From positions 372,001 through 436,000 of the forward strand of contig NZ_SLXW01000001.1 of assembly GCF_004341085.1 (NCBI RefSeq): a stretch of DNA of 64,000 nucleotides, in the 5' to 3' direction. Shown here piece after piece: positions 39,673-51,487 of this stretch; position 1 is the first letter of the stretch; each line of letters starts with the position of its first letter. The stretch is from Sphingomonas sp. PP-CE-1G-424. GTDB taxonomy: Bacteria > Pseudomonadota > Alphaproteobacteria > Sphingomonadales > Sphingomonadaceae. Position numbers and translations under genes: made by a program. The notes beneath the pieces are model-generated. The model was not told the DNA's origin. It worked only from the letters and a program-made list of their open reading frames with translations, and searched no databases.

Positions 39673-40935
39673 ATGGTAGAACGGCGAGGACAGCCACTGG
39701 CGCGCGACGCGATGGCGTATGTGCTGGCCGGCGGCCGCGGCAGTCGCCTGATGGAGCTGACCGATACGCGCGCGAAACCCGCGGTGTACTTCGGCGGCAA
39801 GGCGCGCATCATCGATTTCGCGCTGTCCAACGCGATCAACTCGGGCATCCGCCGGATCGGCGTCGCGACGCAGTACAAGGCGCATTCGCTGATCCGCCAT
39901 CTCCAGAGCGGCTGGAACTTCCTGCGCTCGGAACGCAACGAGAGCTTCGACATCCTGCCCGCGTCGCAGCGCATCAGCGAGTTCCAATGGTATGAGGGCA
40001 CCGCCGACGCCGTGTACCAGAACATCGACATCATCGAGAGCCACGCGCCCGAATACATGGTCATCCTGGCCGGCGACCACATCTACAAGATGGACTACGA
40101 GCTGATCCTGCAACAACATTGCGAGACCGGCGCGGACGTCACCATCGCCTGCCTCGAAGTGCCGCGGATGGAGGCGGTCGGCTTCGGCGTTATGGCCGTG
40201 GACGAGCACGACAACGTCACCGCGTTCGTCGAGAAACCCGCAGATCCGCCCGCGATCCCCGGCAACCCGGACATCGCGCTTGCGTCGATGGGGATCTACG
40301 TCTTCCACACCAAGCTGCTGTTCGACGAACTCCGCCGCGATGCCGAGACGCCCGGTTCCTCGCGCGATTTCGGCAAGGATATCATCCCGTACCTCGTCAA
40401 GCACGGCAAGGCGGTCGCGCACCGCTTCTCCGACAGCTGCGTGCGCTCGGGCAGCGAAGTCGACGCATACTGGCGCGACGTCGGCACGGTCGACGCGTAT
40501 TGGGAGGCGAACATCGACCTCACCGATGTCGTGCCCAAGCTCGACCTGTACGACCGCAGCTGGCCGCTGTGGACCTATTCGGAGGTCACGCCGCCCGCGA
40601 AGTTCGTCCACGCCGACGACGGCCGCCGCGGCGAGGCGGTGTCGAGCCTAGTCTCCGGCGATTGCATCATCTCTGGCTCCTCGATCCACCGCAGCCTGAT
40701 CTTCACCGGCACCCGCGCGCATAGCTACTCGATGCTCGATCAGGCGGTGATCCTTCCACACTGCGTGATCGGCCGCGGCGCGCGCCTGTCGAAGGTGGTG
40801 GTGGATCGCGGCGTCGAAATCCCCGACGGTCTGGTCGTAGGCGAGGACGCAGAATCCGACGCCCAACGCTTCCGCCGCACCGACAACGGCGTCGTGCTGG
40901 TCACCAAATCCATGATCGACCGGCTGACGACGTGA
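39673..40935 (+). CDS. glgC: Glucose-1-phosphate adenylyltransferase
   Basis: GlgC makes ADP-glucose from glucose 1-phosphate and ATP, the committed step to glycogen. The 420-residue protein has [20 protein letters not shown] (nucleotide binding), [21 protein letters not shown] (metal-binding Asp), ASMGIYVF and FVEKPADPP, and a C-terminal left-handed beta-helix domain ([13 protein letters not shown]). ATG 39673 has GGAGA 7 bp upstream; an in-frame GTG 14 codons earlier is less likely. Effector control by fructose phosphates is expected for the family. Confidence 0.95.
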   Translation: MVERRGQPLARDAMAYVLAGGRGSRLMELTDTRAKPAVYFGGKARIIDFALSNAINSGIRRIGVATQYKAHSLIRHLQSGWNFLRSERNESFDILPASQRISEFQWYEGTADAVYQNIDIIESHAPEYMVILAGDHIYKMDYELILQQHCETGADVTIACLEVPRMEAVGFGVMAVDEHDNVTAFVEKPADPPAIPGNPDIALASMGIYVFHTKLLFDELRRDAETPGSSRDFGKDIIPYLVKHGKAVAHRFSDSCVRSGSEVDAYWRDVGTVDAYWEANIDLTDVVPKLDLYDRSWPLWTYSEVTPPAKFVHADDGRRGEAVSSLVSGDCIISGSSIHRSLIFTGTRAHSYSMLDQAVILPHCVIGRGARLSKVVVDRGVEIPDGLVVGEDAESDAQRFRRTDNGVVLVTKSMIDRLTT

Positions 40936-40945
40936 TGACTCAAAC

Positions 40946-41145
40946 AAATCCTCCCCGGCACGGGGAGGGGGACCGTTCGCCATCGGCGAAGGGTGGAGGG
41001 GGCTCACCGCGAGCGTACCGTCTGCGACCGGGAGAGTACCGGCCACCACCGCGAGCGTACCGTCTACGATCGAACGCGTACCGTTTGCGGAAGCCCCCCT
41101 CCACCATGCGATGCATGGTCCCCCTCCCCGTGCCGGGGAGGATTT
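40946..41145. repeat. Long inverted repeat between glgC and glgA (family F)
   Basis: Outer arms 40946-40974 and 41117-41145 are perfect 29-bp reverse complements (AAATCCTCCCCGGCACGGGG and mate). Inner arms GGTGGAGGGGGCT and AGCCCCCCTCCACC extend the pairing. The centre carries a direct repeat: the 18-bp unit ACCGCGAGCGTACCGTCT occurs twice, with a third partial match (GAACGCGTACCGTTT). The distal arm includes the glgA ribosome site GGGGAGGA (41135-41142), so folding would hide it. Confidence 0.9.
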
Positions 41146-41146
41146 G

Positions 41147-44207
<3,061 letters not shown>

Positions 44208-44208
<1 letters not shown>

Positions 44209-45737
44209 TGCGCTGCCTCGGCCTGCTCGCGCTCTCGTCGCTGCTGGTCGCGGCATCGCCCGCGCCGAAATCGCCGGCGCAACTGTTCGGTCCGCTCTAC
44301 AAGACCGTGCAGATGCGCGGCCTTTTCCCAGACTCGAAGACCTTCGCCGACGCGACACCCAAGCGTCCGGCGAAGGCAATTCTGGCCGACTACGCAAAAT
44401 GTCGCTGCGACGCCGAACCGGCGCTGCGCCAGTTCGTCGCGGCGAACTTCACGATCCCGACGACGCCCGCCGCGCCGCCTTCCGCCGAACGGCTGTCGCT
44501 CAAGGCGCATATCGATGCGCTCTGGCCGCAACTCACGCGCACGCAGACCAGCGTCCCCGCCGGTTCCTCCGCGCTGACCCTGCCGAAGCGCTACGTCGTA
44601 CCCGGCGGCCGTTTCCGCGAGATGTATTACTGGGACAGCTATTTCTCGCTGCTCGGCGTCCAGCGCTCCGGCCGGCAGGATCTCGTCGAGGACATGGTGG
44701 TCGATTTCGGCAGCCTGATCGACCGCTACGGCCACATCCCGAACGGCACGCGCACCTATTATCTCAGCCGCTCGCAACCGCCGGTCTTCTACCTGATCGC
44801 CGGCCTTTCGCGCGATCCAAGGACGCTTGCCGCCCGCACCCGCCAGCTCCGCGCGGAGCACGCGTTCTGGATGGCCGGCGCCGACACGCTCAAGCCCGGC
44901 CAGCAATCGCGCCGCGCCGTCCGCCTCCCCGACGGCGCGCTGCTCAACCGCTATTGGGACGACCGCGCCGATCCGCGCGATGAGAGTTATCGCGAAGACG
45001 CCGAACTGGCCAACCATACGCCGTCGCGTAATCGCGGCGAGCTCTTCCGCGATCTGCGCGCGGCTGCGGAAAGCGGCTGGGACTTCTCGTCGCGCTGGCT
45101 CGCCGATGGCCGCACGCTCGCCACCATCCGCACCACGCGGTTCGCGCCGGTCGATCTCAACAGCCTGATGGTCGGCATGGAGCAGGCGATTGCCGCGAAC
45201 TGTCGCACATTGGGTGATATCGCCTGCGCCACATCCTACGCGTCGCAGGCAGCGGCGCGCACCGCTGCGATCCGCAAGCATTTGTGGAACGGCCGGTTCT
45301 TCGCCGACTATGACCTCGACACCAACCGCGCGAACGACTTTGCCAGCGCGGCAATGGCGTTCCCGCTGTTCGCCAAGGTCGCCACGCCCGATCAGGCCAA
45401 GGCGACCGCCACCGCCCTACGCCCATTCGTCGGCGAAGGTGGACTCCGCACGACGCTGATCGGCAGCGGTCAGCAATGGGACGACCCCAATGGCTGGGCC
45501 CCGCTCCAGTGGATCGCGATCGAAGGCCTGCGCGGCTACGGCGAAACCGCGCTTGCCGAGCAGATCACCAAGGCCTGGCTCGCGTCGGTCGACCGCGAAT
45601 ATCAGGCGAGCGGCAAGCTTCTCGAGAAATACGACGTCGTCGAGCGCAAGCCGGGCGGCGGCGGCGAATATCCCAACCAGGATGGCTTCGGCTGGACCAA
45701 CGGGGTCACGCGGGCGCTGATGGCGGGTCGGCCGTGA
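44208..45737 (+). CDS. treA: Periplasmic trehalase (GH37)
   Basis: Hydrolyses trehalose to two glucose units. The 509-residue protein has a short hydrophobic N-terminus resembling a signal peptide (LGLLALSSLLVAASPAP), trehalase signature 1 PGGRFREMYYWDSYF from residue 132, and signature 2 QWDDPNGWAPLQ near residue 424, with the Gly-rich end GGGGEYPNQDGFGWTNGV. Presumed periplasmic. It overlaps pgm (TGATG) and the next gene (GTGA), so it is translated as part of the glg operon. Its presence links trehalose use to glycogen storage. Confidence 0.93.
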
Positions 45738-46570
45738 CGCTCCAGCGGCGGCGCAGCGCGCTTTACATGCCCGCGTCCAACGCGCGGGCGATCGCCAAGG
45801 CTCGGACGCTCGCGTGCGACGTCGTCATCCTAGATCTGGAGGATGCCGTCGCCCCCGACGAAAAGGCTGCGGCGCGGGACCGCGTCGTCGAGGCAGTGCG
45901 CGAAGGCGGGTTCGGCGCGCGAGAATTCGTCGTGCGGGTTAACGGTCTCGACACCCCCTGGTATGCCGACGACATCGCCGCGATCCACGCGAACGGCGTC
46001 GACGCGGTTGTCGTCCCCAAGGTCTCGTCGGTCTCTGATCTGGTCGCGGTCCGCACATCGCTCGGCGAAGATGGCCCACCGATCTGGGCGATGATCGAGA
46101 CCTGCGCGGCGATCCTGGCGCTCCCCTCGCTCTCCGCAGCAGCAGCCGAAACGCGGCTCACCGCGCTGATCGCCGGCACCAACGACCTCGCCAAGGATAT
46201 GCGCTGCCGGCTCGGAGCCGATCGCATGCCGCTGCTCCCGGCGCTCACAGCAACGATCATGGCCGCCCGTGCTGCCGGCATCGTCGCGCTCGACGGCGTC
46301 TGCAACGCGCTCGACGACCCGGCCCGCTTCGCCGCAGAATGCACCCAAGGCGCAACGCTGGGGTTCGACGGCAAGACGCTGATCCACCCCTCTCAGATCG
46401 ATGCGGCCAACGCTGGTTTCGGGCCGAGCGAGGAGGAATTGGCGTGGGCACGAACGATCGTCGCCACGTTCGCGAAACCGGAGAATGCCGACAAGGGCGC
46501 CATCCGCCTCGATGGCCAGATGGTGGAGCGCCTGCATCTAGCGGAGGCTGAAGCGACGCTGGCTCGCTGA
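45734..46570 (+). CDS. HpcH/HpaI aldolase / CoA-ester lyase (CitE-like)
   Basis: A 278-residue TIM-barrel enzyme of the citrate lyase beta/malyl-CoA lyase group. It starts with LYMPASNARAIAKA, then VILDLEDAVAPDEK (metal-binding Asp and Glu), PKVSSVSDL, MIETCAAIL (metal-binding Glu) and GFDGKTLIHPSQID. It cleaves or forms a bond between an acyl-CoA and a 2-keto acid; the natural substrate is unclear. The GTG at 45734 overlaps the trehalase stop by 4 bp. The upstream open frame within treA is rejected. It is the last gene of the operon; repeat A follows. Confidence 0.87.
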   Translation: MTLQRRRSALYMPASNARAIAKARTLACDVVILDLEDAVAPDEKAAARDRVVEAVREGGFGAREFVVRVNGLDTPWYADDIAAIHANGVDAVVVPKVSSVSDLVAVRTSLGEDGPPIWAMIETCAAILALPSLSAAAAETRLTALIAGTNDLAKDMRCRLGADRMPLLPALTATIMAARAAGIVALDGVCNALDDPARFAAECTQGATLGFDGKTLIHPSQIDAANAGFGPSEEELAWARTIVATFAKPENADKGAIRLDGQMVERLHLAEAEATLAR

Positions 46571-46602
46571 CGCACCGACAAGCCCGGTAAACAGATACAG
46601 TC

Positions 46603-46682
46603 CGTCATCCTGACGAAAGTCAGGACGCAGAGCCATGAAGTACACCACGCGTTACCCTGGATCCTGACGTTCGTCAGGATGG
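46603..46682. repeat. Inverted-repeat element, family A, copy 2
   Basis: Left arm 46603-46625 is identical to the A1 arm; right arm 46662-46682 has one change (TTCGTCAG preceded by ACG) and differs in its last bases. The centre differs from A1 and A3. It lies 32 bp after the end of the glg operon and may act as its 3' hairpin. Confidence 0.85.
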
Positions 46683-46710
46683 CCGATCGCTTCGATGATG
46701 CGCTCCAACG

Positions 46711-47001
46711 TTACCCCGCCTTCTTCCGCCGGGTCTCCCAACCCTTCTTCGCAGCCGCAGACTTCGCCGCATCGCTACGCCCAGCCGCCTGCTTCCCGCC
46801 CTCATGCGAAGACGCCTGCGTATCGGGTTTGCCGCGACCCGAGCCGGATAGATTGGCCCCGCCCGAATCCTTATTCACCGTAGCCCAGGCTCGCGCCTCG
46901 GCCTCCTTCCCGGGAACGCCGCGCTCCTCATAGCCGTCCGCGATATGCGCGGCCTTGCGCTTCTGCTTGTCGGTATACGCGCTCTTGTCGCCCTGTGGCA
47001 T
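46711..47001 (-). CDS. Small basic protein, plasmid-stabilisation-like annotation group
   Basis: A 96-residue, Lys/Ala/Gly-rich protein. It begins MPQGDKSAYTDKQKRKAAHI, followed by YEERGVPGKEAEARAWATVN and a Gly/Ser-rich low-complexity tail ending AAAKKGWETRRKKAG. Similar proteins are widespread in alphaproteobacteria and often labelled plasmid stabilisation proteins without functional proof. It lies next to the glg operon end on the opposite strand. Confidence 0.7.
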   Translation of the reverse strand: MPQGDKSAYTDKQKRKAAHIADGYEERGVPGKEAEARAWATVNKDSGGANLSGSGRGKPDTQASSHEGGKQAAGRSDAAKSAAAKKGWETRRKKAG

Positions 47002-47049
47002 CGTCGCTCTCCTCGTCAGAGAGCGTCAACGCTCAGGCCGACGCGGCGT

Positions 47050-47631
47050 TCACCGACCGATCCAGTCCGCCACCTCGGTCGCGACCTGGTTCGCCGCCTG
47101 GTTGATCCCCGCCGCCGCCGATGCCGCATCGATCGTCGAGACCGGCACGCGCGCTTCGAAGCGGTGCTTCTCGACCGTGGCCTTCCCCGCGCGCGTCAGC
47201 GACGCATCGAACGTCACCACCGCCTGTCGCGCCGTCGCATCGAGCCCGAAGTTGCGCAGTTCGCCACCCAGCGACGCACCCGGATCGCCGACCGACTGCG
47301 CCGTCGACAACACGACCAGCCCGGTCCGCGCCGCCACCGTATCCGAAACCAGTCGCGCGAACAGCCGCGCTGGCGGTTCCGCCCACTGCGCGTCGGTCAC
47401 ATACGCGATCGAGGTCGGCGTCGCCTGCACCGGCACGCGCGCGGTCGCCAGCGACTGCGGCACGACCGGGACCTGGATCGTGATCGACTTCGCGGTCGCC
47501 GAATCCTGGTTCTGGCCGACCGGCACCGACGATGCACTCGTCAGCGTCAGCAGCGTGGGCGGCGGTTTCGCGCCGAAGCTGATGCACCCGGCAAGTGGCA
47601 GCATCGCGATCAGGATGAGCGGTGTCTTCAT
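47050..47631 (-). CDS. ABC-type transport auxiliary lipoprotein (PqiC-like)
   Basis: The last gene of an Mla-type operon. The 193-residue lipoprotein has a signal MKTPLILIAMLPLAGC with the lipobox at the end, then an ABC_trans_aux-type domain (FARLVSDTVAARTGLVVL, ATVEKHRFEARVPV). It probably anchors in the outer membrane and works with the MCE protein in lipid transfer. ATG 47631 has GAGG 6 bp upstream; a GTG overlapping the preceding stop (47643) is an alternative that would add four residues. Confidence 0.82.
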   Translation of the reverse strand: MKTPLILIAMLPLAGCISFGAKPPPTLLTLTSASSVPVGQNQDSATAKSITIQVPVVPQSLATARVPVQATPTSIAYVTDAQWAEPPARLFARLVSDTVAARTGLVVLSTAQSVGDPGASLGGELRNFGLDATARQAVVTFDASLTRAGKATVEKHRFEARVPVSTIDAASAAAGINQAANQVATEVADWIGR

Positions 47632-47639
47632 GGCGTGCC

Positions 47640-48605
47640 TCACTTACCCTTGTAATCCGGGAGCTTCTGCTGCCCGATCAGCGAACTCGCACCCTGCTGG
47701 TCGACCTTCTCGGCGACCGACGACAGCGCCGCGGCCGTCGTCCGCAGGTCGTGGACCAGACGGTTGGCCTCGGGGATCGTCGTCTTGGAGAACGCCTGCA
47801 ACCCCGGCCGCGCATCGCCGATCGCCGAATTCAGCGTGTCGGCGCTCTGCTGCGCGGAGACGATCGCCTTGTTCAGGTTCGCCATCGCCGGCTTCACGTC
47901 CTCCGAGAGCACGCCGTTGGTGGTCTTGGCGAGCACGCCGAACTGCTGTGCGGCATCGCCCGCCTGCTGGATCGCGATCCGCGTCTGCGCCAGCGTCGCG
48001 GCGATTTCAGGACCGCGATCGGCGAGCGCATCGGTCAGGCGGTTCGTATTCGCGAGAATGCCCGCGATCGACGCCTGGTTCTTGTCGGTCAGCAGTCCTG
48101 TCAGCCGCTCGGTCAGCGTCGACAGTCGCTCGAGCAACTGCGGTGCAGAATTGAGAATAGCGCCCAGCCCGCCGAGCTTGGTCGGGATCACCGGCACGCC
48201 GTACGGGCATTCGGTCGGCGTCTTCGTCTCCGGGCAGCCGATCGCCGGCGCACCCTTGCGCGCGCCGTCGAGCGAGATTTGGCTGACGCCGGTAAACCCG
48301 ACGCCCGAGATCGACGCGGTCGTACCCTGCAGTACCGGCGTGGCTTCATCGACGCTGATCCGGACGCGGACGAACTGCGGATCGTTCTTCCACAGCGAAA
48401 TCGTCTTCACCTGGCCCGACGGCACGCCCGAGAACGTCACCGCGGACCCGCGCGCGAGCCCGTCGACCGACTGACGGAAGAAGATGTCGTATTCCTTCTC
48501 TTCCTTGCCGCCTAGCCGCGCGATCCACACCGTGAACAGCGCCAGCAGGGCCAGCAGGATCAGCACGACGGCGCCGACTAGGACGTGGTTCGAACGGGTT
48601 TCCAT
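47640..48605 (-). CDS. mlaD: MCE-domain phospholipid transport protein (MlaD-like)
   Basis: A 321-residue protein with one N-terminal membrane helix (VLVGAVVLILLALLALFTVW), an MCE domain (YDIFFRQSVDGLARGSAVTFSGV starts it, then VGQISLDG-type segments) and a long helical C-terminal part rich in Ala, Gln and Thr. MCE proteins form hexamers that carry phospholipids across the periplasm. Start ATG 48605 overlaps the ATPase stop by one base. The linker from the MCE core to the helical part contains two Cys (GCPETKTPTECP). Confidence 0.9.
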   Translation of the reverse strand: METRSNHVLVGAVVLILLALLALFTVWIARLGGKEEKEYDIFFRQSVDGLARGSAVTFSGVPSGQVKTISLWKNDPQFVRVRISVDEATPVLQGTTASISGVGFTGVSQISLDGARKGAPAIGCPETKTPTECPYGVPVIPTKLGGLGAILNSAPQLLERLSTLTERLTGLLTDKNQASIAGILANTNRLTDALADRGPEIAATLAQTRIAIQQAGDAAQQFGVLAKTTNGVLSEDVKPAMANLNKAIVSAQQSADTLNSAIGDARPGLQAFSKTTIPEANRLVHDLRTTAAALSSVAEKVDQQGASSLIGQQKLPDYKGK

Positions 48606-49501
48606 CAGCGCGTCCTTGCTTCTTTCTCGGCGTATGTCGCGTCGGCGTCGTCCGGCGCGGACTGCTTGGACTGGACTTCGGTAGGATGGGCATCCGCGAT
48701 CTGGTCGGCGCGCTCGTGCGCCTCCTGCGTCGCGACCGCGGCACGGCCGCGTGGCCCCTTGAAATATTCCTCGATCCACGGATGATCGAGCGCGATCAGC
48801 TCGTCGATCGTCCCGACCGCGATGACCTTCTTGTCCGCCAGCACCGCGACCCGGTCGCAGATCGCATACAGCGTATCGAGGTCGTGCGTGATCAGGAACA
48901 CGGTCAGCCCCAGCGTCTTCTGCAACGACTGGATCAGACCGTCGAACGCCGCCGCACCGATCGGGTCGAGCCCCGCGGTCGGCTCGTCGAGAAACAGCAG
49001 TTCCGGATCGAGTGCCAGCGCGCGTGCCAGCCCGGCGCGCTTCTTCATGCCACCCGACAGCTCGGCGGGAAACTTGTTCGCGGCGTCCGCGGGCAGCCCG
49101 GTCATCACCACCTTGTACGAGGCGATCTCGGCCAGCAGCGCCGGGGACAGATCGGGATAGAATTCACGCAACGGCACTTCGACGTTTTCCGCGACCGTTA
49201 GCGTCGAGAACAGCGCGCCACCCTGGAACAGCACGCCCCAGCGCTTGCGGATCTCGGTGGCCTCGGTTTCCTCGCGGCCGATATTGGGCTCGCCGAACAC
49301 GGTAACCTCGCCGGCGACCGGCATCTGAAGGCCGATGATCGAGCGCATCAGGACCGACTTGCCGGTGCCCGAGCCGCCCACCACGCCGAGGATCTCGCCA
49401 CGCCGCACGTCGAGATCGAGCCCGTCGTGCACGACCGAGTCGCCGAACGCGTTCTTCAGCCCCTTCACGGAGATGATGATATCGTCTTGCTTGCGCGGCA
49501 T
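48605..49501 (-). CDS. mlaF: ABC transporter ATPase for phospholipid transport (MlaF-like)
   Basis: A 298-residue ATPase with Walker A GGSGTGKSVL, Q-loop in FQGGALFSTLTVAEN, signature LSGGMKKRAGLARAL, Walker B LLFLDEPTAGLDP and switch His in LITHDLDT. The GALFSSLT-type Q-loop and GGM-KR signature are typical of MlaF. The C-terminus has about 45 extra polar residues. It drives lipid movement through the permease. Start ATG 49501 overlaps the permease stop by one base. Confidence 0.92.
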   Translation of the reverse strand: MPRKQDDIIISVKGLKNAFGDSVVHDGLDLDVRRGEILGVVGGSGTGKSVLMRSIIGLQMPVAGEVTVFGEPNIGREETEATEIRKRWGVLFQGGALFSTLTVAENVEVPLREFYPDLSPALLAEIASYKVVMTGLPADAANKFPAELSGGMKKRAGLARALALDPELLFLDEPTAGLDPIGAAAFDGLIQSLQKTLGLTVFLITHDLDTLYAICDRVAVLADKKVIAVGTIDELIALDHPWIEEYFKGPRGRAAVATQEAHERADQIADAHPTEVQSKQSAPDDADATYAEKEARTR

Positions 49502-50610
49502 CAGTCCCAACCCAACCAGGTGAAGAACACCGCGAAGAACGCGTCGAGCACGATCACCAGGAAGATGCCCTGGACCACCGCCGACGTCGTACGGAGACCG
49601 ACCTGTTCGGCGTCCGACTCGACCTGCATGCCCTGGAAACACCCGGCGATCGCGATGATCGCGCCGAACACCGGGGCCTTGATCAGCGAGATATACAGAT
49701 CGGTGATCGGCACGACCTCGCGGATGCGCGCGATGAACGTCACCGGCGGGATACCGAGCTGGATCCAGCACAGCAGCCCGCCGCCGATGATCGCGATGAT
49801 CGACGCGTAGAACCCGAGCAGCGGCATCATCACGATCGCAGCGAGCACGCGGGGCAGCACCAGCGCCTCCATCGGCGACACGCCGATCGTCCGCATCGCG
49901 TCGATCTCTTCGGTCAGCTTCATCGTGCCGAGCTGCGCCGCGAACGCCGAGCCCGAACGTCCCGCGACCATGATCGCGGTCATCAGCAAGCCGAGTTCGC
50001 GGATCGTCAGCCGACCGACCAGATTGATCGTGAAGACCTCCGCGCCGAACTGCCGCAGCTGGACCGCGCCCTGTTGCGCGATGACCATGCCGATCAGGAA
50101 GCTCATCAGCCCGACGATGCCGAGCGCGGCGACGCCGACGACCTCGAACCGCTGGACCACGGCATTGAACCGGAAGCGGCGCGGGTGGCGGATGACGCTG
50201 CCGAACGCGATCGTCGTCGCGCCGAGAAACCCGAGCAGGCCGAACATCGTCTTGCCCGACAGCACGACCGCGTCGCCGATCTCGCCGACCACGCGGGAGA
50301 GTGCGCTGACCTTGGCGGGCTTCGCTGCGATCGGCTGATCGGAGGCGACGACCTGGTCGAACAGCGTCTGGTCATCCGGGTCGAGCCCGTCGATCGTCGC
50401 ATCGTTGCGCGCGGCGAAGCGGTGAACGACCCAGGCACCGATCGTATCGATCCGGTCGACGCCGCTGAGATCGACGTGGCGGACGGACGACGCATCGATC
50501 TTTTCGAGTCGATCGGGCAGATTGCCGATCGTGGCCAGCGACAGATCGCCGGTAAACCGAAGCGTGCCGGTATCGGCACCGTCCTGTTGGAAATCGGCCA
50601 TCGCGCTCAT
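49501..50610 (-). CDS. mlaE: Phospholipid ABC transporter permease with fused STAS domain (MlaE-like)
   Basis: A 369-residue protein. Residues about 1-95 resemble a STAS domain (TLRFTGDLSLATIGNLPDRL, VRHVDLSGVDRIDTIGAWVV), the role played by a separate MlaB in E. coli. The rest is an MlaE permease: VGLMSFLIGMVIAQQGAVQL, the cytoplasmic EQ-loop TEEIDAMRTIGVSPMEALVLPR and ADAEQVGLRTTSAVVQGIF near the end. It is first in the Mla-type operon, with ATPase, MCE protein and lipoprotein following. ATG 50610 has AAAGG upstream; ATG 50601 is possible. Confidence 0.9.
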   Translation of the reverse strand: MSAMADFQQDGADTGTLRFTGDLSLATIGNLPDRLEKIDASSVRHVDLSGVDRIDTIGAWVVHRFAARNDATIDGLDPDDQTLFDQVVASDQPIAAKPAKVSALSRVVGEIGDAVVLSGKTMFGLLGFLGATTIAFGSVIRHPRRFRFNAVVQRFEVVGVAALGIVGLMSFLIGMVIAQQGAVQLRQFGAEVFTINLVGRLTIRELGLLMTAIMVAGRSGSAFAAQLGTMKLTEEIDAMRTIGVSPMEALVLPRVLAAIVMMPLLGFYASIIAIIGGGLLCWIQLGIPPVTFIARIREVVPITDLYISLIKAPVFGAIIAIAGCFQGMQVESDAEQVGLRTTSAVVQGIFLVIVLDAFFAVFFTWLGWD

Positions 50611-50672
50611 CGGCCGCACCTTTGCGGCAAACCGACTGGATCGGCAAGGTGAATGCGGCGTAAGTCGTGACG

Positions 50673-51479
50673 ATGACTATTTCTTCCCCGGCCCCCTCGC
50701 CCCCCACCTCGACCGGGCACTCGACCGCTCCCTCGACTGCCAGTGCCTCTCCCTCGGCCGAACCGGCAACCATGCCGTCGACCGCGCCCTCGACCGCGCC
50801 GGCGATCCGTCTCGCGATCTACGACATGGACAAGACGATCACGCACGCGCCGACCTGGACGCCGTTCCTGCTCCACACCGCGAAGAAGGGCGGCGCACCG
50901 TGGCGGCTGGCGCTCGTCCCGTTCGCCGGAGTCGCCGCGCTCGGCTATGTCGGCAAGCTGATCAGCCGCGGCCGGCTCAAATACCTGATGCAGCGCTTGA
51001 TGCTCGGCAAGCGCATGACGCCCCCCGAAGAACGCCGCGCGGCCGAAGCCTTTGCCGACCGCGTGATGCGCGACGGCGTCTTCGCCAGCGCCCGCGCGCA
51101 GATCGAGGCGGACCGCGCCGCCGGCTACCGGCTGGTGATGGCGACCGCATCGTACCGATTCTACGTCGAGGCGATCGCGCGGCGACTGGACTTCGACGCG
51201 GTGATCGGCACCGAGAGCCTGCGCGACCGCGACGGCGTCCTGCTCGCCGGGATCGACGGCGAGAACTGCTACGGCCCGGCCAAACTGCGGATGATCCAGG
51301 CCTGGATGGACGGAGAAGGCATTGCCCGAGACCACGCCCACATCCGCTTCTATTCCGACCACGTCTCGGACGCCCCGACCTTCGAATGGGCCGACGAACC
51401 CTTCGCGGTGAATGCGCATGGGCCTTTGCGGTTGTTGGCGAAGGCTAAGGGTTGGCCAATGCCGGACTGGGAGCGGTAG
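50673..51479 (+). CDS. HAD-IB family phosphatase
   Basis: A 268-residue protein. After a Ser/Thr/Pro/Ala-rich low-complexity N-terminus (about residues 5-43), the HAD fold begins with YDMDKTITHAPTW (nucleophile Asp and general acid Asp), then MATASYRFYVEAIA (motif II), IGTESL, CYGPAKLRMIQ (motif III Lys) and FYSDHVSDAPTFEWADEP (motif IV). It resembles SerB-like and CicA-like phosphatases; substrate unknown. ATG 50673 or GTG 50667 could start it, and an internal ATG just before the fold (about 50772) is a third option. Confidence 0.8.
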   Translation: MTISSPAPSPPTSTGHSTAPSTASASPSAEPATMPSTAPSTAPAIRLAIYDMDKTITHAPTWTPFLLHTAKKGGAPWRLALVPFAGVAALGYVGKLISRGRLKYLMQRLMLGKRMTPPEERRAAEAFADRVMRDGVFASARAQIEADRAAGYRLVMATASYRFYVEAIARRLDFDAVIGTESLRDRDGVLLAGIDGENCYGPAKLRMIQAWMDGEGIARDHAHIRFYSDHVSDAPTFEWADEPFAVNAHGPLRLLAKAKGWPMPDWER

Positions 51480-51487
51480 CTCCCTGA

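Noticed and set aside
40990-41095. CRISPR-like array in the glgC-glgA spacer
   Set aside because: The 18-bp unit occurs only twice plus a partial copy, inside a hairpin element; there are no regular spacers and no cas genes.
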